A stretch of 64,000 bases of DNA from Asterias rubens (GCF_902459465.1 NC_047067.1:15932151-15996150), one strand, 5' to 3'. Shown: positions 48,401 through 61,331, counted from the stretch's first letter. Numbers and translations are program-made. Notes: generated by a model from the letters alone, not told the origin.

Positions 48401-49407
48401 CAAGCACGCTTCCACTGCGCCACTCTGCTAGCTTACAAATTGATGCAAAATAGTGTACAAAACCATCTCAAAAATAGGATTTCACATTTTGAACACATTT
48501 ACTTAAAAAGTGTTAGCAGAGCGAGATTTCGATCCTCGGACCTCTGGGGTATGGGCCCAGCACGCCTCCACGGCGCCACTCTGCTAGCTTACAAGTCATG
48601 CAAAATAGTGTACAAAACCATCTCAAAATTAGGATTTCACATTTTGAACACATTTACTTAGAAAGTGTTAGCACAGCGAGATTTCGATCTTCGGACCTCT
48701 GGGTTTTGGGCCCAGCACGCTTCCACTTCGCCACTCTGCTAGCTTACAAAGTGATGCAAAATAGTGTACAAAACCATCTCAAAAATAGGATTTCACATTT
48801 TGAACACATTTACTTAAAAAGTGTTAGCAGAGCGACATTTCGATCCTCGGACCTCTGGGCTATGGGCCCAGCACGCTTCCACTGCGCCACTCTGCTTGCT
48901 TACAAAGTGATGCAAAATAGTGTTCAAAACCATCTCAAAAATAGGATTTACACAATAATTTGAACACACTTCAAAAACAAAAACAAAATTCAAAAACTGC
49001 GCCACTTTGCTTGCTAACGAAGTGATTCAAAATAGTGTACAAAACCATCTCAAAAATAGGATTTCACAATTTTAACACATTTTACTTAAAAAGTGTTAGC
49101 AGAGCGAGATTTCGATCCTCGGACCTCTGGGTTATGGGCCCAGCACCCTTCCACTGCGCAACTCTGCTTGCTTACAAAGTGATGCAAAATAGTGTACAAA
49201 ACCATCTCAAAAATAGAATTACACATTTTGAACACATTTACTTAAAAAGTGTCAGCAGAGCGAGATTTCGATCCTCGGACCTCTGGGTTATGGGCCCAGC
49301 ACGCCTCCACTGCGCCACTCTGCTAGCTTACAAGTGATGCAAAATAGTGTACAAAACAATCTCAAAAGTAGGATTTCACAATTGGAACACATTTCCTTAA
49401 AAATTAT

Positions 49408-49479
49408 TAGCAGAGCGAGGTTTCGATCCTCGGACCTCTGGGTTATGGGCCCAGCACGCTTCCACTGCGCCACTCTGCT
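49408..49479 (-). tRNA. tRNA-iMet (CAT), exact consensus
   Basis: Downstream ATAATTTTTAAGG with T5; short upstream spacer. Confidence 0.9.
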
Positions 49480-49795
49480 TGCTTACAAAGTGATGCAAAA
49501 TAGTGTACAAAACCATCTCAAAAATAGGATTTCACAATTTGAACACATTTACTTAAAAAGTATTAGCAGAGCGAGATTTCGATCCGGGAACCTCTGGGTT
49601 ATGGGCCCAGCACGCTTCCACTGCGCCACTCTGCTTGCTTACAAGGTGATATACATTTACTTAAAAAGTGTTAGCAGAGCGAGATTTCGATCCGGGAACT
49701 TTGCTTGCTAACAAAGTGATTCAAAATAGTGTACAAAACCATCTCAAAAATAGGATTTCACAATTGGAACACATTTAAATATCCTTAAAAAGTGT

Positions 49796-49867
49796 TAGCA
49801 GAGCGAGGTTTCGATCCTCGGACCTCTGGGTTATGGGCCCAGCACGCTTCCACTGCGCCACTCTGCT
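49796..49867 (-). tRNA. tRNA-iMet (CAT), exact consensus
   Basis: T5 terminator; octamer-type upstream spacer. Confidence 0.9.
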
Positions 49868-50064
49868 TGCTGCACAGTGATGCAAATTTGTTTTCAAAAC
49901 TTTTTTAAAAAACTGGATTACACAATAATTTGAACACACTTCAAAAACAAAAACAACATTGAAAACTGCGCCACTTTGCTTGCTAACGAAGTGATTCAAA
50001 ATAGTGTACAAAACCATCTCAAAAATAGGATTTCACAATTTTAACACATTTACTTAAAAAGTGT

Positions 50065-50136
50065 TAGCAGAGCGAGGTTTCGATCCTCGGACCTCTGGGT
50101 TATGGGCCCAGCACGCTTCCACTGCGCCACTCTGCT
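50065..50136 (-). tRNA. tRNA-iMet (CAT), exact consensus
   Basis: T5 terminator; short upstream spacer. Confidence 0.9.
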
Positions 50137-50226
50137 TGCTTACAAAGTGATGCAAAATAGTGTACAAAACCATCTCAAAAAATGGATTTCACAATTTGAA
50201 CACATTTAAATTTCCTTAAAAAGTCC

Positions 50227-50298
50227 TAGCAGAGCGAGGTTTCGATCCTCGGACCTCTGGGTTATGGGCCCAGCACGCTTCCACTGCGCCACTCTGCT
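50227..50298 (-). tRNA. tRNA-iMet (CAT), exact consensus
   Basis: Third downstream flank type, GGACTTTTTAAGG, with T5; short upstream spacer. Confidence 0.9.
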
Positions 50299-50884
50299 TG
50301 CTTACAAAGTGATGCAAAATAGTGTACAAAACCATCTCAAAAATAGGATTTCACAATTTGAACACATTTACTTAAAAAGTATTAGCAGAGCGAGATTTCG
50401 ATCCGGGAACCTCTGGGTTATGGGCCCAGCACGCTTCCACTGCGCCACTCTGCTTGCTTACAAGGTGATATACATTTACTTAAAAAGTGTTAGCAGAGCG
50501 AGATTTCGATCCGGGAACTTTGCTTGCTAACAAAGTGATTCAAAATAGTGTACAAAACCATCTCAAAATTAGGATTTCACAATTGGAACACATTTAAATA
50601 TCCTTAAAAAGTGTTAGCAGAGCGAGGTTTCGATCCTCGGACCTCTGGGTTATGTGCCCAGCATGCTTCCACTGCGCCACTCTGCTTGCTGCACAGTGAT
50701 GCAAATTTGTTTTCAAAACTTTTTTAAAAAACTGGATTACACAATAATTTGAACACACTTCAAAAACAAAAACAACATTCAAAAACTGCGCCACTTTGCT
50801 TGCTAACGAAGTGATTCAAAATAGTGTACAAAACCATCTCAAAAATAGGATTTCACAATTTGAACACATTTACTTAAAAAGTGT

Positions 50885-50956
50885 TAGCAGAGCGAGGTTT
50901 CGATCCTCGGACCTCTGGGTTATGGGCCCAGCACGCTTCCACTGCGCCACTCTGCT
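50885..50956 (-). tRNA. tRNA-iMet (CAT), exact consensus
   Basis: T5 terminator. The upstream side has the collapsed spacer (ACAAGGTTATACACATTTAC), so the next copy is only about 40 bp away. Confidence 0.88.
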
Positions 50957-52948
50957 TGCTTACAAGGTTATACACATTTACTTAAAAAGTGTTAGCAGAG
51001 CGAGATTTCGATCCGGGAACCTCTGGGTTATGGGCCCAGCACGCTTCCACTGCGCCACTCTGCTGGCTGCTCAGTGATGCAAATTTGTTTTCAAAACTCT
51101 CTAAACAAACTGGATTACACAATAATTTGAACACACTTCAAAAACAAAAACAAAATTCAAAAACTGCGCCACTTTGCTTGCTAACGAAGTGATTCAAAAT
51201 AGTGTACAAAACCATCTCAAAAATAGGATTTCACAATTTTAACACATTTTACTTAAAAAGTGTTAGCAGACCGAGATTTCGATCCTCGGACCTCTGGGTT
51301 ATGGGCACAGCACCCTTCCACTGCGCAACTCTGCTTGCTTACAAAGTGATGCAAAATAGTGTACAAAACCATCTCAAAAATAGAATTTCACATTTTGAAC
51401 ACATTTACTTAAAAAGTGTCAGCAGAGCGAGATTTCGATCCTCGGACCTCTGGGTTATGGGCCCAGCACGCCTCCACTGCGCCACTCTGCTAGCTTACAA
51501 GTGATGCAAAATAGTGTACAAAACAATCTCAAAAGTAGGATTTCACAATTTGAACACATTTACTTAAAAAGTGTTAGCAGATCGAGGTTTCGATCCTCGG
51601 ACCTCTGGGTTAAGGGTCCAGCACGCTTCCACTGCGCCACTCTGCTAGCTTACAGAGTGATGCAAAATAGTGTACAAAACCATCTCAAAAATAGGATTTC
51701 ACATTTTCAACACATTTACTTAAAAAGTGTTAGCAGAGCGAGATTTATATGCGGGAACCTCTAGGTTATGGGCCCAGCACGCTTCCACTGCGCCACTCTG
51801 CCAGCTTACAAAGTGATGCAAAATAGTGCACAAAACCATCTCAAAAATAGGATTTCACATTTTGAACACATTTACTTAAAAAGTGTTAGCAGAGCGAGAT
51901 TTCGATCCTCGGACCTCTAAGTTATGGGCCCAGCACGCTTCCACTTCGCCACTCTGCTAGCTTACAAAGTGATGCAAAATAGTGTACAAAACCATCTCAA
52001 AAATAGGATTGCACATTTTGAACACATTTACTTAAAAAGTGTTAGCAGAGCGATATTTCGATCCGGGAACCTCTGGGTTATGGGCCCAGCCCGCTTCCAC
52101 TGCGCCACTCTGCTAGCTGACAAGTGATGCAAAATAGTGTACAAAACCATCTCGAAAATAGGATTGCACATTTTGAACACATTTACTTAAAAAGTGTTAG
52201 CAGAGCGATATTTCGATCCGGGAACCTCTAAGTTATGGGCCAGCACGCTTCCACTGCGCCAATCTGCTTGCTTACAAAGTGATGCAAAATAGTGTACAAA
52301 ACCATCTCAAAAATAGGATTTCACAACTTGAACACATTTACTTAAAAAGTGTTAGCAGAGCGAGGTTTCGATCCTCTGACCTCTGGGTTATGGGCCCAGC
52401 ACGCTTCCACTGCGCCACTCTGCTTGCTGCACAGTGATGCAAATTTGTTTTCAAAACTTTTTAAAAAAACTGGATTACACAATAATTTGGAAACACTTAA
52501 ATAAAAAAAACAAAAAAAAACTGCGCCACTTTGCTTGCTAACAAAGTGATTCAAAATAGTGTACAAAACCATCTCAAAAATAGGATCTCACAATTGTAAC
52601 ACATTTTACTTAAAAAGTGTTAGCAGAGCGAGATTTCGATCCGGGAACCTCTGGGTTATGGGCCCAGCACGCTTCCACTGCGCCACTTTGCTTGCTAACA
52701 AAGTGATTCAAAATAGTGTACAAAACCATCTCAAAAATAGGATTTCACAATTGGAAGGAACACATTTAAATATCCTTAAAAAGTGTTAGCAGAGCGAGAT
52801 TTCGATCCGGGAACCTCTGGGTTATGGGCCCAGCACGCTTCCACTGCGCCACTTTGCTTGCTAACAAAGTGATTCAAAATAGTGTACAAAACCATCTCAA
52901 AAATAGGATTTCACAATTGGAACACATTTAAATATCCTTAAAAAGTGT

Positions 52949-53020
52949 TAGCAGAGCGAGGTTTCGATCCTCGGACCTCTGGGTTATGGGCCCAGCACGC
53001 TTCCACTGCGCCACTCTGCT
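52949..53020 (-). tRNA. tRNA-iMet (CAT), exact consensus
   Basis: T5 terminator; octamer-type upstream spacer. Confidence 0.9.
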
Positions 53021-53194
53021 TGCTGCTCAGTGATGCAAATTTGTTTTCAAAACTCTCTAAAAAAACTGGATTACACAATAATTTGAACACACTTCAAAAA
53101 CAAAAATCACTGCTAACGAAGTGATTCAAAATAGTGTACAAAACCATCTCAAAAATAGGATTTCACAATTTTAACACATTTACTTAAGAAGTGT

Positions 53195-53266
53195 TAGCAG
53201 AGCGAGGTTTCGATCCTCGGACCTCTGGGTTATGGGCCCAGCACGCTTCCACTGCGCCACTCTGCT
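53195..53266 (-). tRNA. tRNA-iMet (CAT), exact body, terminator interrupted
   Basis: The gene is exact, but the downstream run reads ACACTTCTTAAG, so no T4 or longer run lies next to it. Transcripts may read further. Collapsed upstream spacer. Confidence 0.85.
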
Positions 53267-53578
53267 TGCTTACAAGGTGATACACATTTACTTAAAAAGT
53301 GTTAGCAGAGCGAGATTTCGATCCGGGAACCTCTGGGTTATGGGCCCAGCACGCTTCCACTGCGCCACTCTGCTGGCTGCTCAGTGATGCAAATTTGTTT
53401 TCAAAACTCTCTAAACAAACTGGATTACACAATAATTTGAACACACTTCAAAAACAAAAACAAAATTCAAAAACTGCGCCACTTTGCTTGCTAACAAAGT
53501 GATTCAAAATAGTGTACAAAACCATCTCAAAATTAGGATTTCACAATTGGAACACATTTAAATATCCTTAAAAAGTGT

Positions 53579-53650
53579 TAGCAGAGCGAGGTTTCGATCC
53601 TCGGACCTCTGGGTTATGGGCCCAGCACGCTTCCACTGCGCCACTCTGCT
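53579..53650 (-). tRNA. tRNA-iMet (CAT), exact consensus
   Basis: T5 terminator; octamer-type upstream spacer. Confidence 0.9.
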
Positions 53651-53848
53651 TGCTGCACAGTGATGCAAATTTGTTTTCAAAACTTTTTAAAAAAACTGGA
53701 TTACACAATAATTTGAACACACTTCAAAAACAAAAACAACATTCAAAAACTGCGCCACTTTGCTTGCTAACGAAGTGATTCAAAATAGTGTACAAAACCA
53801 TCTCAAAAATAGGATTTCACAATTTGAACACATTTACTTTAAAAGTGT

Positions 53849-53920
53849 TAGCAGAGCGAGGTTTCGATCCTCGGACCTCTGGGTTATGGGCCCAGCACGC
53901 TTCCACTGCGCCACTCTGCT
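53849..53920 (-). tRNA. tRNA-iMet (CAT), exact body, T4 terminator
   Basis: The downstream flank is ACACTTTTAAAG, a T4 rather than T5 run. Collapsed upstream spacer. Confidence 0.87.
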
Positions 53921-56066
53921 TGCTTACAAGGTTATACACATTTACTTAAAAAGTGTTAGCAGAGCGAGATTTCGATCCGGGAACCTCTGGGTTATGGGCC
54001 CAGCACGCTTCCACTGCGCCACTCTGCTGGCTGCTCAGTGATGCAAATTTGTTTTCAAAACTCTCTAAACAAACTGGATTACACAATAATTTGAACACAC
54101 TTCAAAAACAAAAACAAAATTCAAAAACTGCGCCACTTTGCTTGCTAACGAAGTGATTCAAAATAGTGTACAAAACCATCTCAAAAATAGGATTTCACAA
54201 TTTTAACACATTTTACTTAAAAAGTGTTAGCAGACCGAGATTTCGATCCTCGGACCTCTGGGTTATGGGCACAGCACCCTTCCACTGCGCAACTCTGCTT
54301 GCTTACAAAGTGATGCAAAATAGTGTACAAAACCATCTCAAAAATAGAATTTCACATTTTGAACACATTTACTTAAAAAGTGTCAGCAGAGCGAGATTTC
54401 GATCCTCGGACCTCTGGGTTATGGGCCCAGCACGCCTCCACTGCGCCACTCTGCTAGCTTACAAGTGATGCAAAATAGTGTACAAAACAATCTCAAAAGT
54501 AGGATTTCACAATTTGAACACATTTACTTAAAAAGTGTTAGCAGATCGAGGTTTCGATCCTCGGACCTCTGGGTTAAGGGTCCAGCACGCTTCCACTGCG
54601 CCACTCTGCTAGCTTACAGAGTGATGCAAAATAGTGTACAAAACCATCTCAAAAATAGGATTTCACATTTTGAACACATTTACTTAAAAAGTGTTAGCAG
54701 AGCGAGATTTCGATCCTCGGACCTCTGAGTTATGGGCCCAGCACGCTTCCACTTCGCCACTCTGCTAGCTTACAAAGTGATGCAAAATAGTGTACAAAAC
54801 CATCTCAAAAATAGGATTGCACATTTTGAACACATTTACTTAAAAAGTGTTAGCAGAGCGATATTTCGATCCGGGAACCTCTGGGTTATGGGCCCAGCCC
54901 GCTTCCACTGCGCCACTCTGCTAGCTGACAAGTGATGCAAAATAGTGTACAAAACCATCTCGAAAATAGGATTGCACATTTTGAACACATTTACTTAAAA
55001 AGTGTTAGCAGAGCGATATTTCGATCCGGGAACCTCTAAGTTGTGGGCCAGCACGCTTCCACTGCGCCAATCTGCTTGCTTACAAAGTGATGCAAAATAG
55101 TGTACAAAACCATCTCAAAAATAGGATTTAACAACTTGAACACATTTACTTAAAAAGTGTTAGCAGAGCGAGGTTTCGATCCTCTGACCTCTGGGTTATG
55201 GGCCCAGCACGCTTCCACTGCGCCACTCTGCTTGCTGCACAGTGATGCAAATTTGTTTTCAAAACTTTTTAAAAAAACTGGATTACACAATAATTTGGAA
55301 ACACTTAAAAAAAAAAAAAAAAAAAAAACTGCGCCACTTTGCTTGCTAACAAAGTGATTCAAAATAGTGTACAAAACCATCTCAAAAATAGGATCTCACA
55401 ATTGTAACACATTTTACTTAAAAAGTGTTAGCAGAGCGAGATTTCGATCCGAGCGAGATTTATATGCGGGAACCTCTAGGTTATGGGCCCAGCACGCTTC
55501 CACTGCGCCACTCTGCCAGCTTACAAGTGATGCAACATAGTGTACAAAACCATCTCAAAAATAGGATTTCACATTTTGAACACATTTACTTAAAAAGTGT
55601 TAGCAGAGCGAGATTTCGATCCTCGGACCTCTGAGTTATGGGCCCAGCACGCTTCCACTTCGCCACTCTGCTAGCTTACAAAGTGATGCAAAATAGTGTA
55701 CAAAACCATCTCAAAAATAGGATTGCACATTTTGAACACATTTACTTAAAAAGTGTTAGCAGAGCGATATTTCGATCCGGGAACCTCTGGGTTATAGGCC
55801 CAGCCCGCATCCACTGCGCCACTCTGCTAGCTGTCAAGTGATGCAAAATAGTGTACAAAACCATCTCAAAAATAGGATTGCACATTTTGAACACATTTAC
55901 TTAAAAAGTGTTAGCAGAGCGATATTTCGATCCGGGAACCTCTAGGTTATGGGCCAGCACGCTTCCACTGCGCCACTCTGCTTGCTTACAAAGTGATGCA
56001 AAATAGTGAACAAAACCATCTCAAAAATAGGATTTCACAACTTGAACACATTTACTTAAAAAGTGT

Positions 56067-56138
56067 TAGCAGAGCGAGGTTTCGATCCTCGGACCTCTGG
56101 GTTATGGGCCCAGCACGCTTCCACTGCGCCACTCTGCT
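56067..56138 (-). tRNA. tRNA-iMet (CAT), exact consensus
   Basis: T5 terminator; octamer-type upstream spacer that continues into a long A run. Confidence 0.9.
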
Positions 56139-56606
56139 TGCTGCACAGTGATGCAAATTTGTTTTCAAAACTTTTTTAAAAAACTGGATTACACAATAAT
56201 TTGGAAACACTTAAAAAAAAAAAAAAAAAACTGCGCCACTCTGCTTGCTTACAAAGTGATTCAAAATAGTGTACAAAACCATCTCAAAAATAGGATCTCA
56301 CAATTGTAACACATTTTACTTAAAAAGTGTTAGCAGAGCGAGATTTCGATCCGGGAACCTCTGGGTTATGGGCCCAGCACGCTTCCACTGCGCCACTCTG
56401 CTTGCTGCTCAGTGATGCAAATTTGTTTTCAAAACTCTCTAAAAAAACTGGATTACACAATAATTTGGAAACACTTCAAAAACAAAAACAAAATTCAAAA
56501 ACTGCGCCACTTTGCTTGCTAACGAAGTGATTCAAAATAGTGTACAAAACCATCTCAAAAATAGGATTTCACAATTGGAACACATTTAAATATCCTTAAA
56601 AAGTGT

Positions 56607-56678
56607 TAGCAGAGCGAGGTTTCGATCCTCGGACCTCTGGGTTATGGGCCCAGCACGCTTCCACTGCGCCACTCTGCT
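56607..56678 (-). tRNA. tRNA-iMet (CAT), exact consensus
   Basis: T5 terminator; octamer-type upstream spacer. Confidence 0.9.
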
Positions 56679-57073
56679 TGCTGCTCAGTGATGCAAATTT
56701 GTTTTCAAAACTCTCTAAAAAAACTGGATTACACAATAATTTGAACACACTTCAAAAACAAAAACAAAATTCAAAAACTGCGCCACTTTGCTTGCTAACG
56801 AAGTGATTCAAAATAGTGTACAAAACCATCTCAAAAATAGGATTTCACAATTTTAACACATTTACTTAAAAAGTGTTAGCAGAGCGAGGTTTCGATCTGG
56901 GTTATGGGCCCAGCACGCTTCCACTTCGCCAACACTTCGTAGCACACTTCAAAAAAAAATACAAAAAAATGCGCCACTTTGCTTGCTAACGAAGTGATTC
57001 AAAATAGTGTTCAAAACCATCTCAAAAATAGGATTTCACAATTTGAACACATTTAAATATCCTTAAAAAGTGT

Positions 57074-57145
57074 TAGCAGAGCGAGGTTTCGATCCTCGGA
57101 CCTCTGGGTTATGGGCCCAGCACGCTTCCACTGCGCCACTCTGCT
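57074..57145 (-). tRNA. tRNA-iMet (CAT), exact consensus
   Basis: T5 terminator; collapsed upstream spacer leading, after about 63 bp, to the next exact gene. Confidence 0.9.
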
Positions 57146-57208
57146 TGCTTACAAGGTGATACACATTTACTTAAAAAGTAAACACATTTACATATCCTTA
57201 AAAAGTGT

Positions 57209-57280
57209 TAGCAGAGCGAGGTTTCGATCCTCGGACCTCTGGGTTATGGGCCCAGCACGCTTCCACTGCGCCACTCTGCT
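57209..57280 (-). tRNA. tRNA-iMet (CAT), exact consensus
   Basis: T5 terminator; collapsed upstream spacer. Confidence 0.9.
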
Positions 57281-57586
57281 TGCTTACAAGGTTATACACA
57301 TTTACTTAAAAAGTGTTAGCAGAGCGAGATTTCGATCCGGGAACCTCTGGGTTATGGGCCCAGCACGCTTCCACTGCGCCACTCTGCTTACTGCACAGTG
57401 ATGCAAATTTGTTTTCAAAACTATCTTAAAAAACTGGATTACACAATAATTTGAATACACTTCAAAAAAAAATATAAAAAAATGCGCCACTTTGCTTGCT
57501 AACAAAGTGATTCAAAACAGTGTACAAAACCATCTCAAAAATAGCATTTCACAATTTGAACACATTTAAATATCCTTGAAAAGTGT

Positions 57587-57658
57587 TAGCAGAGCGAGGT
57601 TTCGATCCTCGGACCTCTGGGTTATTGGCCCAGCACGCTTCCACTGCGCCACTCCGCT
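57587..57658 (-). tRNA. Initiator-type tRNA body with AAT anticodon
   Basis: The plus strand reads GGGTTATTGGCCC, so the minus loop is CCAATAA, anticodon AAT (Ile). The T arm is the sound consensus type and the acceptor has only one G.U pair, so it could fold normally. The downstream run is ACACTTTTCAAGG, T4. A second AAT copy, with a poorer T arm, is at about 47104-47175. Confidence 0.6.
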
Positions 57659-58587
57659 TGCTTACAAAGTGATGCAAAATAGTGTTCAAAACCATCTCAA
57701 AAATAGGATTTCACAATTTGAACACATTTCCTTAAAAAGTGTAAGCAGAGCGAGATTTCGATCCGGGAACCTCTGGGTTATGGGCCCAGCACGCTTCCAC
57801 TGCGCCACTCTGCTGGCTGCTCAGTGATGCAAATTTGTTTTCAAAACTCTCTAAACAAACTGGATTACACAATAATTTGAACACACTTCAAAAACAAAAA
57901 CAAAATTCAAAAACTGCGCCACTTTGCTTGCTAACGAAGTGATTCAAAATAGTGTACAAAACCATCTCAAAAATAGGATTTCACAATTTTAACACATTTT
58001 ACTTAAAAAGTGTTAGCAGAGCGAGATTTCGATCCTCGGACCTCTGGGTTATGGGCCCAGCACCCTTCCACTGCGCAACTCTGCTTGCTTACAAAGTGAT
58101 GCAAAATAGTGTACAAAACCATCTCAAAAATAGAATTACACATTTTGAACACATTTACTTAAAAAGTGTCAGCAGAGCGAGATTTCGATCCTCGGACCTC
58201 TGGGTTATGGGCCCAGCACGCCTCCACTGCGCCACTCTGCTAGCTTACAAGTGATGCAAAATAGTGTACAAAACAATCTCAAAAGTAGGATTTCACAATT
58301 GGAACACATTTCCTTAAAAATTATTAGCAGAGCGAAGTTTCGATCCTCGGACCTCTGGGTTATGGGCCCAGCACGCTTCCACTGCGCCACTCTGCTTGCT
58401 GAACAGTGATGCAAATTTGTTTTCAAAACTTTTTTTAAAAACTGGATTACACAATAATTTGGAAACACTAAAAAAAAAAAAAAAAAAACTGCGCCACTTT
58501 GCTTGCTAACAAAGTGATTCAAAATAGTGTACAAAACCATCTCAAAAATAGGATTTCACAATTTTAACACATTTACTTAAAAAGTGT

Positions 58588-58659
58588 TAGCAGAGCGAGG
58601 TTTCGATCCTCGGACCTCTGGGTTATGGGCCCAGCACGCTTCCACTGCGCCACTCTGCT
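58588..58659 (-). tRNA. tRNA-iMet (CAT), exact consensus
   Basis: T5 terminator; short upstream spacer. Confidence 0.9.
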
Positions 58660-58749
58660 TGCTTACAAAGTGATGCAAAATAGTGTACAAAACCATCTCA
58701 AAAAATGGATTTCACAATTTGAACACATTTAAATTTCCTTAAAAAGTCC

Positions 58750-58821
58750 TAGCAGAGCGAGGTTTCGATCCTCGGACCTCTGGGTTATGGGCCCAGCACG
58801 CTTCCACTGCGCCACTCTGCT
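58750..58821 (-). tRNA. tRNA-iMet (CAT), exact consensus
   Basis: Downstream GGACTTTTTAAGG; short upstream spacer. Confidence 0.9.
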
Positions 58822-59137
58822 TGCTTACAAAGTGATGCAAAATAGTGTACAAAACCATCTCAAAAATAGGATTTCACAATTTGAACACATTTACTTAAAA
58901 AGTATTAGCAGAGCGATATTTCGATCCGGGAACCTCTGGGTTATGGGCCCAGCACGCTTCCACTGCGCCACTCTGCTTGCTTACAAGGTGATATACATTT
59001 ACTTAAAAAGTGTTAGCAGAGCGAGATTTCGATCCGGGAACTTTGCTTGCTAACAAAGTGATTCAAAATAGTGTACAAAACCATCTCAAAAATAGGATTT
59101 CACAATTGGAACACATTTAAATATCCTTAAAAAGTGT

Positions 59138-59209
59138 TAGCAGAGCGAGGTTTCGATCCTCGGACCTCTGGGTTATGGGCCCAGCACGCTTCCACTGCGC
59201 CACTCTGCT
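59138..59209 (-). tRNA. tRNA-iMet (CAT), exact consensus
   Basis: T5 terminator; octamer-type upstream spacer with GCTGGCTGCTCAG next to the gene. Confidence 0.9.
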
Positions 59210-60254
59210 GGCTGCTCAGTGATGCAAATTTGTTTTCAAAACTCTCTAAACAAACTGGATTACACAATAATTTGAACACACTTCAAAAACAAAAACAAAA
59301 TTCAAAAACTGCGCCACTTTGCTTGCTAACGAAGTGATTCAAAATAGTGTACAAAACCATCTCAAAAATAGGATTTCACAATTTTAACACATTTTACTTA
59401 AAAAGTGTTAGCAGAGCGAGATTTCGATCCTCGGACCTCTGGGTTATGGGCCCAGCACCCTTCCACTGCGCAACTCTGCTTGCTTACAAAGTGATGCAAA
59501 ATAGTGTACAAAACCATCTCAAAAATAAAATTTCACAATTTGAACACATTTACTTAAAAAGTGTCAGCAGAGCGAGATTTCGATCCTCGGACCTCTGGGT
59601 TATGGGCCCAGCACGCTTCCACTGCGCCACTCTGCTTGCTTACAAGGTGATACACATTTACTTAAAAAGTGTTAGCAGAGCGAGATTTCGATCCGGGAAC
59701 CTCTGGGTTATGGGCCCAGCACGCTTCCACTGCGCCACTCTGCTGGCTGCTCAGTGATGCAAATTTGTTTTCAAAACTCTCTAAACAAACTGGATTACAC
59801 AATAATTTGAACACACTTCAAAAACAAAAACAAAATTCAAAAACTGCGCCACTTTGCTTGCTAACGAAGTGATTCAAAATAGTGTACAAAACCATCTCAA
59901 AAATAGGATTTCACAATTTTAACACATTTTACTTAAAAAGTGTTAGCAGAGCGAGATTTCGATCCTCGGACCTCTGGGTTATGGGCACAGCACCCTTCCA
60001 CTGCGCAACTCTGCTTGCTTACAAAGTGATGCAAAATAGTGTACAAAACCATCTCAAAAATAGAATTTCACATTTTGAACACATTTACTTAAAAAGTGTC
60101 AGCAGAGCGACATTTCGATCCTCGGACCTCTGGGTTATGGGCCCAGCACGCCTCCACTGCGCCACTCTGCTAGCTTACAAGTGATGCAAAATAGTGTACA
60201 AAACAATCTCAAAAGTAGGATTTCACAATTGGAACACATTTCCTTAAAAATTAT

Positions 60255-60326
60255 TAGCAGAGCGAGGTTTCGATCCTCGGACCTCTGGGTTATGGGCCCA
60301 GCACGCTTCCACTGCGCCACTCTGCT
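60255..60326 (-). tRNA. tRNA-iMet (CAT), exact consensus
   Basis: Downstream ATAATTTTTAAGG; octamer-type upstream spacer. Confidence 0.9.
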
Positions 60327-60524
60327 TGCTGAACAGTGATGCAAATTTGTTTTCAAAACTTTTTTTAAAAACTGGATTACACAATAATTTGGAAACACTA
60401 AAAAAAAAAAAAAAAAAAACTGCGCCACTTTGCTTGCTAACAAAGTGATTCAAAATAGTGTACAAAACCATCTCAAAAATAGGATTTCACAATTGGAACA
60501 CATTTAAATATCCTTAAAAAGTGT

Positions 60525-60596
60525 TAGCAGAGCGAGGTTTCGATCCTCGGACCTCTGGGTTATGGGCCCAGCACGCTTCCACTGCGCCACTCTGCT
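60525..60596 (-). tRNA. tRNA-iMet (CAT), exact consensus
   Basis: T5 terminator. The octamer in the upstream spacer is changed by one base (ATACAAAT on the plus strand). Confidence 0.9.
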
Positions 60597-60781
60597 TGCT
60601 GCTCAGTGATACAAATTTGTTTTCAAAACTCTCTAAAAAAACTGGATTACACAATAATTTGAACACACTTCAAAAACAAAAACTGCGCCACTTTGCTTGC
60701 TAACGAAGTGATTCAAAATAGTGTACAAAACCATCTCAAAAATAGGATTTCACAATTTTAAAACATTTACTTAAAAAGTGT

Positions 60782-60853
60782 TAGCAGAGCGAGGTTTCGA
60801 TCCTCGGACCTCTGGGTTATGGGCCCAGCACGCTTCCACTGCGCCACTCTGCT
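60782..60853 (-). tRNA. tRNA-iMet (CAT), exact consensus
   Basis: T5 terminator; short upstream spacer. Confidence 0.9.
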
Positions 60854-60943
60854 TGCTTACAAAGTGATGCAAAATAGTGTACAAAACCATCTCAAAAAAT
60901 GGATTTCACAATTTGAACACATTTAAATTTCCTTAAAAAGTCC

Positions 60944-61015
60944 TAGCAGAGCGAGGTTTCGATCCTCGGACCTCTGGGTTATGGGCCCAGCACGCTTCCA
61001 CTGCGCCACTCTGCT
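60944..61015 (-). tRNA. tRNA-iMet (CAT), exact consensus
   Basis: Downstream GGACTTTTTAAGG; short upstream spacer. Confidence 0.9.
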
Positions 61016-61331
61016 TGCTTACAAAGTGATGCAAAATAGTGTACAAAACCATCTCAAAAATAGGATTTCACAATTTGAACACATTTACTTAAAAAGTATT
61101 AGCAGAGCGAGATTTCGATCCGGGAACCTCTGGGTTATGGGCCCAGCACGCTTCCACTGCGCCACTCTGCTTGCTTACAAGGTGATATACATTTACTTAA
61201 AAAGTGTTAGCAGAGCGAGATTTCGATCCGGGAACTTTGCTTGCTAACAAAGTGATTCAAAATAGTGTACAAAACCATCTCAAAAATAGGATTTCACAAT
61301 TGGAACACATTTAAATATCCTTAAAAAGTGT

